Shown here in pieces: positions 25,400-33,738 of a stretch of DNA of 64,000 bases (positions are counted from its first letter, which is position 1; every line of letters starts with the position of its first letter). The notes beneath the pieces were generated by a model. The model had not been told where the DNA came from. It made no database searches and was given only the letters and a program-made list of their open reading frames with translations. The translations under genes were made by a program, and so were the position numbers. The stretch covers positions 372,001-436,000 of the forward strand of contig OY969794.1 in the NCBI GenBank assembly GCA_963703175.1, written 5' to 3'. The DNA is from VRUE01 sp963703175 (GTDB lineage Bacteria; Actinomycetota; Thermoleophilia; Solirubrobacterales; 70-9).

Positions 25400-26554
25400 C
25401 TAGCCGAGCGCCGCTTCGATTTCCTCGATCCGGGCCTCCCATGAATGAGCTGCGGCGGCCTCGGAGCGCTGCCCTCGGCGTTGCGGGTCGTCGAGGTTTA
25501 GCTCACGCTCGGCGGCGACAATAAGCTCAGCAGCATCGGTCACGCGCTCGACGCCATCCACTCCTTCAAGTGCCGGCAGCGGCGTCGCCAGCACCGGCAG
25601 GCCGGCGGCCAGGTACTCGTAGACCTTCATCGGGAAAACGCTGCGGGTCAGATCGTTGATCGCGTAGGGGATCAGGCCGATGTCGGCACCGCGCAGCACG
25701 GCCGGGAGGTCGGCGGCGTCGCGCGGTCCGGCGAAGTGGATGTTCGGCGCCCGGTCCAAGGCGGAGAGATCGCCCCCCGGGTCGCCCGCGCCCCTCGGGC
25801 CGACCAGGACGATGCTCCATCCGGGTCGCAGGCGGGCAAGCTCTCCGAGCAGCGACAGGTCGAGCTTGGTCGCGACGATCGCTCCCTGAAAGACAAGGCG
25901 CGGTCTGGGCAGCGAATCCAGCGAAACGTCGACCGGACCCTCGTTGAGGGCGGTCGCGAAGAGAGCGGTATCGGCCACGTTCGGCGCGTAGAGAACGTGG
26001 TCGGAGAGGGTCTTCATCCGCTCGGCAAGAGCAGGGGCGCTGGCGAGGACCAGGTCGGCACGGCGGGCGTAACGTTCCTCGCCGGCGCGGAAGCTGTCGC
26101 CGTCGACGCCCTTTTGGGCGGCTACGTCGTCGACGCAGTGGTAGACGATTTGCTCGGGGTCGAGCAGGCCGAGCAGCTCCTCGGCCTGCGGGGCGTAGGC
26201 CCAGAGCAGCGGCCGGCGCATGCCCAGCCGCCGCGCCGCCCGTCCCACCTGTAAACGCAGCAGGCCACGGTTCAGGGAGCGGATCGCGGCGTTCCCGTGG
26301 AGAGGAAGCACGAGCGGCGAGAGGACGTGCACTGCGCCGACGGAGCGCACGCCGCGTAGGCCGCGCGCAAGCCGCCTACCGATGCGCCGCAGATCGCGCG
26401 AGGCGAGCTGGGGACGGCGCAGGCCAAGCGACTCGACGAAGAGGACCCTGTTGCGGGCGGCGAGCCTACCCATCAGCTGGTGCTGGTTGATCGGCAGCTC
26501 GGTCTGCCAATCGGCGGTGCCGACACAGACGATGTCGCGGCCCTCGAGCCTCAC
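25400..26554 (-). CDS. Glycosyltransferase, GT-B fold (TuaH-like)
   Basis: 384 residues; the GTG start overlaps the stop of the upstream nucleotidyltransferase (GTGA). DIVCVGTADWQTELPINQHQLMGRLAARNRVLFVESLGLRRP at the N-terminus is characteristic of a GT branch that includes teichuronic-acid protein TuaH. LLWAYAPQAEELL, YHCVDDVAAQKG and the donor domain DIGLIPYAINDLTRSVFPMKVYEYLAAGLPVLATPLPAL complete it. Cytoplasmic; substrate unknown. Its 3' end abuts the remnant of the palindromic repeat. Confidence 0.8.
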   Translation of the reverse strand: MRLEGRDIVCVGTADWQTELPINQHQLMGRLAARNRVLFVESLGLRRPQLASRDLRRIGRRLARGLRGVRSVGAVHVLSPLVLPLHGNAAIRSLNRGLLRLQVGRAARRLGMRRPLLWAYAPQAEELLGLLDPEQIVYHCVDDVAAQKGVDGDSFRAGEERYARRADLVLASAPALAERMKTLSDHVLYAPNVADTALFATALNEGPVDVSLDSLPRPRLVFQGAIVATKLDLSLLGELARLRPGWSIVLVGPRGAGDPGGDLSALDRAPNIHFAGPRDAADLPAVLRGADIGLIPYAINDLTRSVFPMKVYEYLAAGLPVLATPLPALEGVDGVERVTDAAELIVAAERELNLDDPQRRGQRSEAAAAHSWEARIEEIEAALG

Positions 26555-27282
26555 CCCGAGGTGTCGCCGGGCAGGAAGCGGTCCCGCATCCGCTCGAACT
26601 CGTCCATCGCCGTCTCGTAGTCGTCGTGGCGACCGATGTCCAGCCAGTAGTCGTCCTCGCTGCGCCGGGCCCGCACCTCCTCGCCCGCCTCGAGCAGGCG
26701 CAGGACGAGGTCGGGGAAGTCCAGCCGCTCGCCAGGCTCGATCAGCGGCAGCACCCGTGGCGAGAAGGCGTAGACGCCCATGCTGACCTCGTAGTTGTAG
26801 CTCGGCTTCTCGATGTAGCCGGTGAGTCGGTCCGCGTCGCCGCCGTCGAACTGGAGCACGCCGAGCGAGACCTGCACCTCGCGCTGATGGGCGGCGATCG
26901 TCGCCGCCGCGCCGGAGCTGCGGTGCCCGTCGTAGAAGCTGCCGTAGGGCAGGTCGGTGAGCACGTCGCCGTTCATCATCAGGAAGTCCTCGTCGAGGTC
27001 GCTGAGCAGGCTGAGCGCGCCGACGGTGCCGAGCGGCTCTTCCTCGCGGAAGTAGTCGATCGGGATGCCGAAGCGCTCGCCGTCGCCGAAGAAGGCCTCG
27101 ATCAGCTCGGCCAGGTGACCGGTGACGATCGTCAGCCGCTCGAAGCCATGGTGGGCGAGCTGGCGCACGATCACGTCGAGGATCGGCCGGTCGCCGACCG
27201 GCATCAACGGCTTCGGCAGGACCGTCGTATAGGGCCTCAGGCGCATCCCGAGACCACCGGCAAGAACGACTGCGCGCTTCAC
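26551..27282 (-). CDS. Sugar-1-phosphate nucleotidyltransferase
   Basis: About 243 residues. The signature KRAVVLAGGLGMRLRPYTTVLPKPLMPVGDRPIL at the N-terminus is the nucleotide-binding loop of GlmU/RmlA/ManC-type pyrophosphorylases. FLMMNGDVLTDL carries the metal-binding Asp, EKPSYNYEVSMGVYAFSP the sugar-site Glu-Lys, and DYWLDIGRHDDYETA the second Asp. The GTG at 27282 gives the canonical N-terminus; GTG 27300 is an alternative. Role: makes an NDP-sugar (GDP-mannose- or dTDP-glucose-type; not decidable here) for the locus. Translationally coupled to the following glycosyltransferase. Confidence 0.85.
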   Translation of the reverse strand: MKRAVVLAGGLGMRLRPYTTVLPKPLMPVGDRPILDVIVRQLAHHGFERLTIVTGHLAELIEAFFGDGERFGIPIDYFREEEPLGTVGALSLLSDLDEDFLMMNGDVLTDLPYGSFYDGHRSSGAAATIAAHQREVQVSLGVLQFDGGDADRLTGYIEKPSYNYEVSMGVYAFSPRVLPLIEPGERLDFPDLVLRLLEAGEEVRARRSEDDYWLDIGRHDDYETAMDEFERMRDRFLPGDTSG

Positions 27283-27344
27283 GACGTGGAGCCTATCCAC
27301 GCACCCGGCGTCGGGATCGGGTCGCAGCGGGGCCGATTGAGATC

Positions 27345-28247
27345 ATGCGGGCTATGGGCGAGGCGATGCCAAAGATCGCGACGGCAGGGCGGATACCGGC
27401 GGCGCCCGTCCGCTATGCGCAAGCAGTCGCGCTGAAGCTCGGGCGGCTCGAGTGGCCGGGCAGTGGCGCCGCTGGGACAGGGAGGCCCTGGCCACTGGTC
27501 CGGGTCGACGAGTTCCCCCACGCCGCCGCCTTCGACTCCGCTGGACGCTTCGGGACCGAGGCCTACAAGCGCTTCCACGCCGTGCTCGCCGAAGCCGGCC
27601 TGCCGTACCTGCTCGCGGTCACCCCCCACGTCTCGCGCGACTACCTCGGCCCGGATGAGAAGGAGTGGCGCCCGCTCGACAGCGGCGAGATCGCCGAGCT
27701 GCAGGATCTAAAGCGCGACGGCGTCAGCTTCGGCCTACACGGCCTCGACCACCGCACCCGCCACGCCAACCCCCGCCGTCACTCCGAGTTCTGCGGCCTC
27801 AGCAACGCCGATGCCGCAGAGCGGATCGACCTAGGGCTCTCGATCCTGGCTGAGACGGGGATCGAGACCCCCGTCTTCGTGCCGCCCTTCAACCGCTTCG
27901 ACGCCTCGCAGTACGCGCTGCTGGCGGAGCGCTTCGAAGTCGTCTGCGGCGGTCCGGAGAGCATCCGCCTGCTCGGCTTCCACCCCCCCACCCCGATCTG
28001 GATGGAGAACGCCGTCTACCTACCGTCCTACGCACCACTCTACGGTCGCGCCGCCGACGTCCTAGCGGGAATCGAGCGAATGATCGAGGCCGAAGAGGCA
28101 CTCTGGGCGCCGATCACCCTGCACTGGGGCTGGGAGCTTGAAGACGATTTCGCCAGCTTGAAACAGCTCGGCGCGCGACTCGCCGAATGCGCCGGCGAAT
28201 GGCCCCGATTCCTGGAAGCCGTGGGCGAGAGTCGCGCTGCCGTCTGA
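27345..28247 (+). CDS. Polysaccharide-deacetylase-like protein (DUF2334-type)
   Basis: About 300 residues with no signal peptide. LVRVDEFPH resembles the metal-binding Asp-Glu motif of NodB-like deacetylases, GVSFGLHGLDHRTRH supplies the HxxxH-type ligands, and FVPPFNRFD is the catalytic-strand motif. The set matches the DUF2334 branch of carbohydrate esterase 4-like proteins. Starts at 27345, 27354 or 27366 are possible; I keep the first. Likely cytoplasmic and acting on a sugar precursor or lipid-linked sugar (inference). It ends one base before the convergent aminotransferase. Confidence 0.68.
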   Translation: MRAMGEAMPKIATAGRIPAAPVRYAQAVALKLGRLEWPGSGAAGTGRPWPLVRVDEFPHAAAFDSAGRFGTEAYKRFHAVLAEAGLPYLLAVTPHVSRDYLGPDEKEWRPLDSGEIAELQDLKRDGVSFGLHGLDHRTRHANPRRHSEFCGLSNADAAERIDLGLSILAETGIETPVFVPPFNRFDASQYALLAERFEVVCGGPESIRLLGFHPPTPIWMENAVYLPSYAPLYGRAADVLAGIERMIEAEEALWAPITLHWGWELEDDFASLKQLGARLAECAGEWPRFLEAVGESRAAV

Positions 28248-29408
28248 TCAAACAGCGGCTTCGTCGAGGCTGGCGCGCAGCGCCTCGACCACCCGCTGCA
28301 GGCGCTCGTCGCCGAGGTGCGGGTAGAGCGGCAGGGTCAGCTGGGTCCGCGCGACGGTTTCGCTGCGTGGCAGCTCTTGCTTCCCCGCACCGTAGGCAGT
28401 GAACTCGTTGATCGAGGGGTAGAGAACGCTGGTCTGCACACCGTGGCTGTCCGAGAGCAGCTTGCGCACGGCGTCGCGCTGCACGGCGTTCTCCAGCATC
28501 ACTGGCATCACGTAACAGGAGCTGGCCGCAACCTGCTCGTCGCTGTAAGGGAGCGTCACCCGATCGAGCTCGCCGAGAAGCTCGCGGTAACGAGCGGTGA
28601 GGCGGCGGCGCTCGGCGATGTCGGCGGCGAGGTCGGGAAGCCGCGCCGAGAGCAGCGCCGCGCGCGGCTCGTCGAGGCGGTAGTTGTAGCCGACCTCGAC
28701 CACGTCGTAACCCATCGCGTGGCCGCGATGGCGGTCCCAGGTGCCCGAGGTCATCGCGTGCGAGCGGCGGCTGCGGGCGAGCTCCGCGACAGCGTCGTCG
28801 GCGGTCGCGAGCAGGCCGCCCTCACCGCAGGAGAGGATCTTGTTGGAGAAGAAGCTGAAGGTGCCGGCGAGGCCGTAGGTGCCGAGCTTGCGGCTCTCCC
28901 CCGGCACGGTCGCCTCGGGGCTGTGCGCGGCGTCCTCGATCAGCGCCAAACCGTGACGCTCGCAGATCTCGCCGAGCGCCGCAAGAGGCGCCGCGTAGCC
29001 GCCGTAGTGGACCGCGCATACCGCCTTGGTGCGCGGCGTGATCCGTTTCTCGACGTCCTCCGGGTCGAGGCTCAGATCCCCCTGGCCGATCACCTCGGCC
29101 AGCACCGGGGTACCACCGCAGTAGCGCACCGCGGCCGCCGATGCGACGAAGGTGATCCCCGGCACGATCACCTCGTCGCCGGGGCCGACCCCCGCGGCGA
29201 GGTAGGCGAGATGCAGCGCCGCGGTGCAGCTGTTGACCGCAATCGCGTGCTCGACTCCCAGATGCTGAGCGAACTCGGCCTCGAACTCCTTGATCCGCGG
29301 GCCCATCGTCAGCCAGCCCGAGCGCAGGGTCGCCGCGACCGCCTCGACGTGAGCGTCGTCGAGGCGCACGTCGAATACGGGGATTCTCTCGGTCGACGCC
29401 AACGCCAT
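28248..29408 (-). CDS. DegT/DnrJ/EryC1/StrS-family sugar aminotransferase
   Basis: 386 residues, PLP-dependent fold type I. The start GWLTMGPRIKEFEAEFAQHLG, then VNSCTAALHLAYLAAGVGPGDEVIVPGITFVAS, LIEDAAHSPEA (PLP-ring Asp) and FSFFSNKILSCGEGG with the Schiff-base lysine at about K190 are all canonical. VGYNYRLDEPRAAL is the substrate loop. Role: transamination of a keto-sugar nucleotide to an amino sugar, giving an amino-deoxy sugar for the polymer. It is separated from the kelch gene by 85 bp of divergent promoter region. Confidence 0.9.
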   Translation of the reverse strand: MALASTERIPVFDVRLDDAHVEAVAATLRSGWLTMGPRIKEFEAEFAQHLGVEHAIAVNSCTAALHLAYLAAGVGPGDEVIVPGITFVASAAAVRYCGGTPVLAEVIGQGDLSLDPEDVEKRITPRTKAVCAVHYGGYAAPLAALGEICERHGLALIEDAAHSPEATVPGESRKLGTYGLAGTFSFFSNKILSCGEGGLLATADDAVAELARSRRSHAMTSGTWDRHRGHAMGYDVVEVGYNYRLDEPRAALLSARLPDLAADIAERRRLTARYRELLGELDRVTLPYSDEQVAASSCYVMPVMLENAVQRDAVRKLLSDSHGVQTSVLYPSINEFTAYGAGKQELPRSETVARTQLTLPLYPHLGDERLQRVVEALRASLDEAAV

Positions 29409-29493
29409 CGCCGACTGGATTCAAGCAGGGAACCGCCAACCCTTCTCCGCGACCACGGCGCTCGCCATACTGCCAGCGGTGAGAGGTCGCGGC

Positions 29494-30615
29494 ATGAAGC
29501 TCCTGGCGGGACTGGCCGTCGCGATGATCGCGGTGCTGACGATCGGCGTCCTCGCCGCCGTCGACGCCATCGAGCTGCCGGGAAGCTGGAAAGCGAAGCT
29601 CGGCTTCGACGTCGCCGGCATCCCGGACAATCCCTGCCGGGTCGGCCTCTACCGCAAGAGCCCGAAGACGCCCCCTCCACCCCCCGGCCACTGGCGCTTC
29701 GGCCCGGAAACGCCGCGAGCCGTGGTCGAGGGCAGCGCGGTGGCGATCGGTTCGACGATCTACACGGTCGGCGGCAGCGCGCCCGGCAACCTGCACAGGG
29801 TGCTTGCCTACAACGTCAAGACCGGCAAATGGAGGGAACCGGCACAGCTGCCCCAGGGACTCAACCACGGTGAGGCAACGACTTGGCACGGCGACCTCTA
29901 CGTAGCGGGCGGCTACCTGGAAGGGGCCGAGGCCACTAGCTTGTTCTGGCGCTATGACCCCAGCGCGAACAGGTGGACGCAGATGCCACCGATGGGCCAG
30001 CCGCGCGGCGGGGCAGCGGAGGCGGTCATCGGAGACGATCTCTACGTCGCCGACGGAGCTCCTCAGACCTACGGCATCAGCAATCCCTCAGGTCCTTACG
30101 ACAGCTTGGAAATTTACGATTTCGACGACCGCGAGTGGAGCGACGGACCCGACGTCCCCTACGCCGTGCATCACGTCAGCGGAGCGGCACTCGGCGGCCG
30201 CTTCTACATGGCGGGCGGCCGCACCGATCCGGAGCGCTCCTCGGACAAGTTCTTCCGCTACGACCCGGCCGGCGAACGATGGGAACGCCTTCCCGACCTG
30301 CCGATGGGCGCCTACTCCTCCGTCGGTCTGGTTCCCGCCGCCGGCAAGCTGATTGCCTACGGTGGCGACGACGAGCTCGACTGGGAGGATGGCGGCGGAT
30401 CGGTGACGCCCAGTGCCTGGGCATTCGATCCGAAGAGCATGCATTGGCAACGGCTCCCTGACATGAGGATCGAGCGCCATGCCTTTGGTGCGGCGGTCGC
30501 CAACGGCTACATCTACGCGATCAGTGGCAGCATCTGCCCCGGGATCAGGCCGGGAGGGCCCGTCGCGACCCACACGATTGAGTCGCTCCAGGTCAGCGCG
30601 GTGAACCGGCGCTGA
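29494..30615 (+). CDS. Membrane-anchored kelch-repeat protein
   Basis: About 373 residues. ATG 29494 follows GAGAGG (29481-29486) by 7 bases and opens with one hydrophobic helix (LLAGLAVAMIAVLTIGVLAAV), a signal anchor or uncleaved signal. A short Pro-rich spacer (KTPPPPPGHW) precedes a beta-propeller with five or six kelch units: IGSTIYTVGGSAPG, WHGDLYVAGGYLEG, GDDLYVADGAPQ, LGGRFYMAGGRTD, AGKLIAYGGDDE, ANGYIYAISGS, each with a following W near its end. Extracellular kelch domains bind carbohydrate or act as oxidases; no Tyr-Cys copper site is evident, so binding is the safer guess. It overlaps the convergent membrane gene by 23 bp. Confidence 0.8.
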   Translation: MKLLAGLAVAMIAVLTIGVLAAVDAIELPGSWKAKLGFDVAGIPDNPCRVGLYRKSPKTPPPPPGHWRFGPETPRAVVEGSAVAIGSTIYTVGGSAPGNLHRVLAYNVKTGKWREPAQLPQGLNHGEATTWHGDLYVAGGYLEGAEATSLFWRYDPSANRWTQMPPMGQPRGGAAEAVIGDDLYVADGAPQTYGISNPSGPYDSLEIYDFDDREWSDGPDVPYAVHHVSGAALGGRFYMAGGRTDPERSSDKFFRYDPAGERWERLPDLPMGAYSSVGLVPAAGKLIAYGGDDELDWEDGGGSVTPSAWAFDPKSMHWQRLPDMRIERHAFGAAVANGYIYAISGSICPGIRPGGPVATHTIESLQVSAVNRR

Positions 30616-31783
30616 GCGGCGGCGCGGCGCGGCTGATCGCAGCGGCGCAGTAACTCAACGCCAGCGCGAATCCGGCGGCGATCACCGGTATGAAGACCAG
30701 CTCGAGCCGGTAGCCCTGCGGATTGTTGGCGACGAGGAGCAGGACGATGCAGCCGAGGATCGCCCCGTGGGCCATCAGCCAAAAGGCGTCGCCGCGAGCG
30801 CGGCGCCAGGCGACGAGCGCGATCGCCACCAGGCTCACCGCGACCACGCCGTAGAGCAGCAAGCCCGCGGTTCCGTGTTCCAGTGGATAAGTGAGGTTGC
30901 CGTGCACGGTCGACCAGAGCTGGGCCGGGTAGCCGGAGGCGATGTGACCCCAACTGGTGTCCTGCGGGACGTTGTAGCCGGCGAGGATGTAGGCGAGGTT
31001 CTCCCGCACCGGGGCGCCGCCTAAGAACAAGGCCGGCAGCGCGGCGAGAGCGCCGCTGGCGAGGATCCAGACGTTGCGGCGAATCGTGGTTCGATCGCGG
31101 AGCTGCATGACCGTGACCCAGACGGCAGCCAGGCCCAGGATCGTCGTCGCGTCGCGCGTGATCGAGAGCGCCAACATCGCGCCGATCCAGAGCGGCAACC
31201 AGCGCAGGCCCTTGTCCGAGACGACGACAAGCGCCAGCAGGCCAAGGGACTCCAACAGAACCCCCCAGGAATCGACGAACTGCCCGAATGACCAGCGGTA
31301 CATTGGCGGCAGCAACATGCAGCCGAGCGCACCCAAGATGCTGATCGAGACCGGGAAACGTCGGCGCAGGAAGAGGAAGAGCACGGCGCCGATCAGCGCG
31401 TAGCCGAGCATTGAGACCGTCTTAAGCGCCGTCGGCACGTCCTCGTCGGTGACTGCGCCGACTCCAATCGCCAGCCCGGGGACAAGCCAGCGACGCTCGT
31501 AGAACTGGGCGCTGAACTGCTGCCAGGCGGGATTGAGGACCCGGTAGGAACCCGACGGTTCGTCCTCGATTGCCGCCGTTTCCCTCGCCTCCTCGCTGGC
31601 GAAGATGTCGTGCATGGCTTCGTGATGCGACTCGCCCTGCAGCTCCTTCGCCTGTACCTCGTAGAAGAGGCCATCCGAATTCGGGTCGCCGGAGAGGACC
31701 AGCCCCGGCAGCGCGAGCAGCAGCCCGAGGACAACCAGGAGGACGACGGCAGCGCGATCCGAGAGCCGCTCGAGCGCACCCAA
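30593..31783 (-). CDS. Polytopic membrane protein, GT-C glycosyltransferase-like
   Basis: 396 residues with about nine hydrophobic helices. The first helix is followed by an extracytoplasmic loop GDPNSDGLFYEVQAKELQGE; an acidic pair in the first loop (D..D/E) is where GT-C enzymes of the GT39 type carry their catalytic Asp. RRRFPVSISILGALGCMLLPP and SITRDATTILGLAAVWV are later helices. It lacks a recognisable named signature, so the GT-C assignment is inference. It could move a sugar from a polyprenyl-phosphate donor to the polymer outside the membrane. TTG start at 31783; it does not overlap the MaoC gene upstream. Confidence 0.55.
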   Translation of the reverse strand: MGALERLSDRAAVVLLVVLGLLLALPGLVLSGDPNSDGLFYEVQAKELQGESHHEAMHDIFASEEARETAAIEDEPSGSYRVLNPAWQQFSAQFYERRWLVPGLAIGVGAVTDEDVPTALKTVSMLGYALIGAVLFLFLRRRFPVSISILGALGCMLLPPMYRWSFGQFVDSWGVLLESLGLLALVVVSDKGLRWLPLWIGAMLALSITRDATTILGLAAVWVTVMQLRDRTTIRRNVWILASGALAALPALFLGGAPVRENLAYILAGYNVPQDTSWGHIASGYPAQLWSTVHGNLTYPLEHGTAGLLLYGVVAVSLVAIALVAWRRARGDAFWLMAHGAILGCIVLLLVANNPQGYRLELVFIPVIAAGFALALSYCAAAISRAAPPLSAGSPR

Positions 31784-31825
31784 CCCCGTGCTCAGCCAGT
31801 TGGCCAGCAGGCGGACAGTGCGCCC

Positions 31826-32341
31826 TTATCCTGGTTCCCGCCGCGGCACCAGCACCAGACGCTTGAACTCCGCGACGAGAACGCCATCCTGGTTGAGAAC
31901 GCGGGTGTGAACCCTGACCACGCCGCGGTCGAGCTTCGATTTCGAGGGCTTGACATCAAGCACCTCCGTCTCACAGAAGAGCGTGTCGCCATGGAAGACC
32001 GGATTGGGATGGCTGAGTTCTTCCGTCGCCAGGTTGGCGATCGCCTTGCCGGAAACGTCGGAAACCGACATGCCGAGGGCCAGCGAGTAGACGAGCGGGC
32101 CGACGACGACGTTGCGGCCTTGCTGTGAGTTGCCCGCGTAGATGTCGTTGATATGCAGTGGGTGATGATTCATCGTGATCAGGCAGAAGAGGTGGTCGTC
32201 AGCCTCGGTCACGGTCTTGGCCGGCCAGTGCTTGTAGACAGCGCCGACCTCGAACTCCTCGAGGTAGCGCCCATAGCTATGTGCGCCGGACGCCTCGCGT
32301 TCGGCCTGGTCGGTGGTCAGCTCGTACTTCTGCTCGCTCAT
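31826..32341 (-). CDS. MaoC-like (R)-specific hydratase, hot-dog fold
   Basis: 171 residues. YLEEFEVGAVYKHWPAKTVTEADDHLFCLITMNHHPLHIND has the hydratase 2 motif, in which Asp (TEADDH) and His (HPLHIN) are the catalytic pair. VVVGPLVYSLALGMSVSD follows, and the C-terminal hot-dog strand is VRVHTRVLNQDGVLVAEFKRLVLVPRR. This matches single-domain MaoC dehydratases of about 150-175 residues. Role: reversible hydration of an enoyl-CoA. It has no obvious link to polysaccharide synthesis; it may be an independent gene, possibly related to the acyl-CoA enzymes at the left window edge (speculative). Confidence 0.85.
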   Translation of the reverse strand: MSEQKYELTTDQAEREASGAHSYGRYLEEFEVGAVYKHWPAKTVTEADDHLFCLITMNHHPLHINDIYAGNSQQGRNVVVGPLVYSLALGMSVSDVSGKAIANLATEELSHPNPVFHGDTLFCETEVLDVKPSKSKLDRGVVRVHTRVLNQDGVLVAEFKRLVLVPRREPG

Positions 32342-32421
32342 CGGTTCCGGATTCTCCTCTGGTTGGACGGCGCGGGATGCTATCCGGTCGCCAGGGGATT
32401 GATTTCTCTAGATTCCAGTCG

Positions 32422-32988
32422 GTGAGCGGGGCTGCACTTCAAACATCCGATCTCGCCCCCGGGCTGCTGATCGGCGAGGGGGTGACGATCGGCGACGGCG
32501 TCCTGATCGGCGGCCACGCCGTGATCCACGCCGGGGTGACGATCGGCGACGGTGCCAGGATCGGCGATCACGCCCAGATCAGGGACGGCGCACAGATCGG
32601 CGCCGGGGCGACGATCGGCAGCCTAAGCTCGGTGGACCCCAACGTCACCGTCGGCGACCGCGCCAGCGTGCAGGCCCGCTGCTACCTCTCTGCCGGCACC
32701 GTTATCGAGGAAGACGCCTTCATCGGCCCGGGCGTGACCTTGGCCAACGACAACACGATGGACCGCCACGGCCCGGAGATGGAGCTGACCGGGCCGCTAT
32801 TGCGCCGGGCCTGCCGGGTCGGCGCCGGCGTCGTCGTCTGCCCCGCCGTTGAGATCGGCGAGGAGGCCTTCGTCGCGGCGGGCGCAGTCGTCATCGGCGA
32901 CGTGGCGCCGCGCGACGTTGTCATGGGCGTGCCGGCGCGAGCCGTCAGGCAAGTGCCTGACGAGGACCTGCTCGAGCACTGGCGCTGA
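32422..32988 (+). CDS. Left-handed beta-helix sugar N-acyltransferase (WlbB/WbpD-like)
   Basis: About 188 residues of hexapeptide repeats: LLIGEGVTIGDGVLIGGHAVIHAG, ARIGDHAQIRDGAQIGAG, then NDNTMDRHG, VVVCPAVEIGEEAFVAAGAVV and a closing VMGVPARAVRQVPDED. The layout and the ending resemble UDP-2-acetamido-3-amino sugar acetyltransferases. GTG 32422 starts just before the first coil; an in-frame ATG at 32377 would add 15 residues encoded by AT-rich leader-like DNA. With the aminotransferase at 33735 it can make an acetamido sugar: aminotransferase adds NH2, this enzyme acetylates it. Confidence 0.8.
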   Translation: MSGAALQTSDLAPGLLIGEGVTIGDGVLIGGHAVIHAGVTIGDGARIGDHAQIRDGAQIGAGATIGSLSSVDPNVTVGDRASVQARCYLSAGTVIEEDAFIGPGVTLANDNTMDRHGPEMELTGPLLRRACRVGAGVVVCPAVEIGEEAFVAAGAVVIGDVAPRDVVMGVPARAVRQVPDEDLLEHWR

Positions 32989-33033
32989 GAGTCGTCGTCG
33001 CAAGCTTTTGCGGCCCCGTGCCGTTGCTTGCAC

Positions 33034-33738
33034 ATGGCGGTCTTGAGCCAGCCGGCTAACGGCACCCGAAAGTCGAGCGATGAGCTCCGCATTGCGGTAT
33101 GCGCCGACGACCCGGTCGAAGCCCGCCTCGCGGCCGCGCTCGAGGCCAGCTCCCTCGAAGCCAACCTGCTTCATTTCAAGACTCCCGGCGGACTCGCCCT
33201 CGCGGAAATCGAGGCCGGTGCGATCGTCGTTCTCGGCTGCGATCCGGACATCCCGGATCAGATGGCGGCGTTGCGGCGGGCCAGCCGCGACCTGCGCCAA
33301 CAGGCGATAGTGATCATCTCCCCGGTGGCAACCGGGGCTGGCGTGCGCCGTGCGCTCGATGCCGGGGCCGACGCGATCGTCTTCGAGCCTGAACTCGAGT
33401 CGACGTTGGTCGTCGCGATCAGCGCGGTGGCCAGCGGCCAGTCGGTCGTGCCTCGCGAGCTGCGCGCCAGCGTCGAGCGACCCACCTTCTCGCACCGCGA
33501 GCGCCAGGTCCTCGAGTACGTCGCAAAGGGCCTTACGAATGCCCAGATCGCCGATCGGCTCTTCCTCTCGGAAAGCACGATCAAGAGCCACCTCTCCTCC
33601 GCATTCGCCAAGTTCGGGGTGCGCTCGCGCAAGGAGGCGGCAGCGCTCTTCCTCGAACTTCAAGCGGCAACCAGCGGGGTCCCAAGCGAGCCCGAGTACG
33701 TCTTGACCGAACCCAGTCCGAGAGGAGCGAGCACGTGA
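33034..33738 (+). CDS. LuxR/NarL-type response regulator with degenerate receiver
   Basis: About 234 residues. Residues 18-140 are a receiver-like domain: acidic pair D25/D26 in CADDP, a candidate phospho-acceptor D70 in GCDPDIP, S96 in VIISPV, but the usual conserved Lys is replaced by Glu (E118 in VFEPE). The LuxR helix-turn-helix covers about 152-210 (FSHRERQVLEYVAKGLTNAQIADRLFLSESTIKSHLSSAFAKF). A receiver without the Lys suggests atypical or phosphorylation-independent signalling. It is the only regulator seen in the locus and is co-transcribed with the next gene (GTGA overlap), so it is a candidate for binding the shared upstream element (hypothesis). ATG 33034 is preferred to TTG 33028. 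Confidence 0.82.
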   Translation: MAVLSQPANGTRKSSDELRIAVCADDPVEARLAAALEASSLEANLLHFKTPGGLALAEIEAGAIVVLGCDPDIPDQMAALRRASRDLRQQAIVIISPVATGAGVRRALDAGADAIVFEPELESTLVVAISAVASGQSVVPRELRASVERPTFSHRERQVLEYVAKGLTNAQIADRLFLSESTIKSHLSSAFAKFGVRSRKEAAALFLELQAATSGVPSEPEYVLTEPSPRGAST

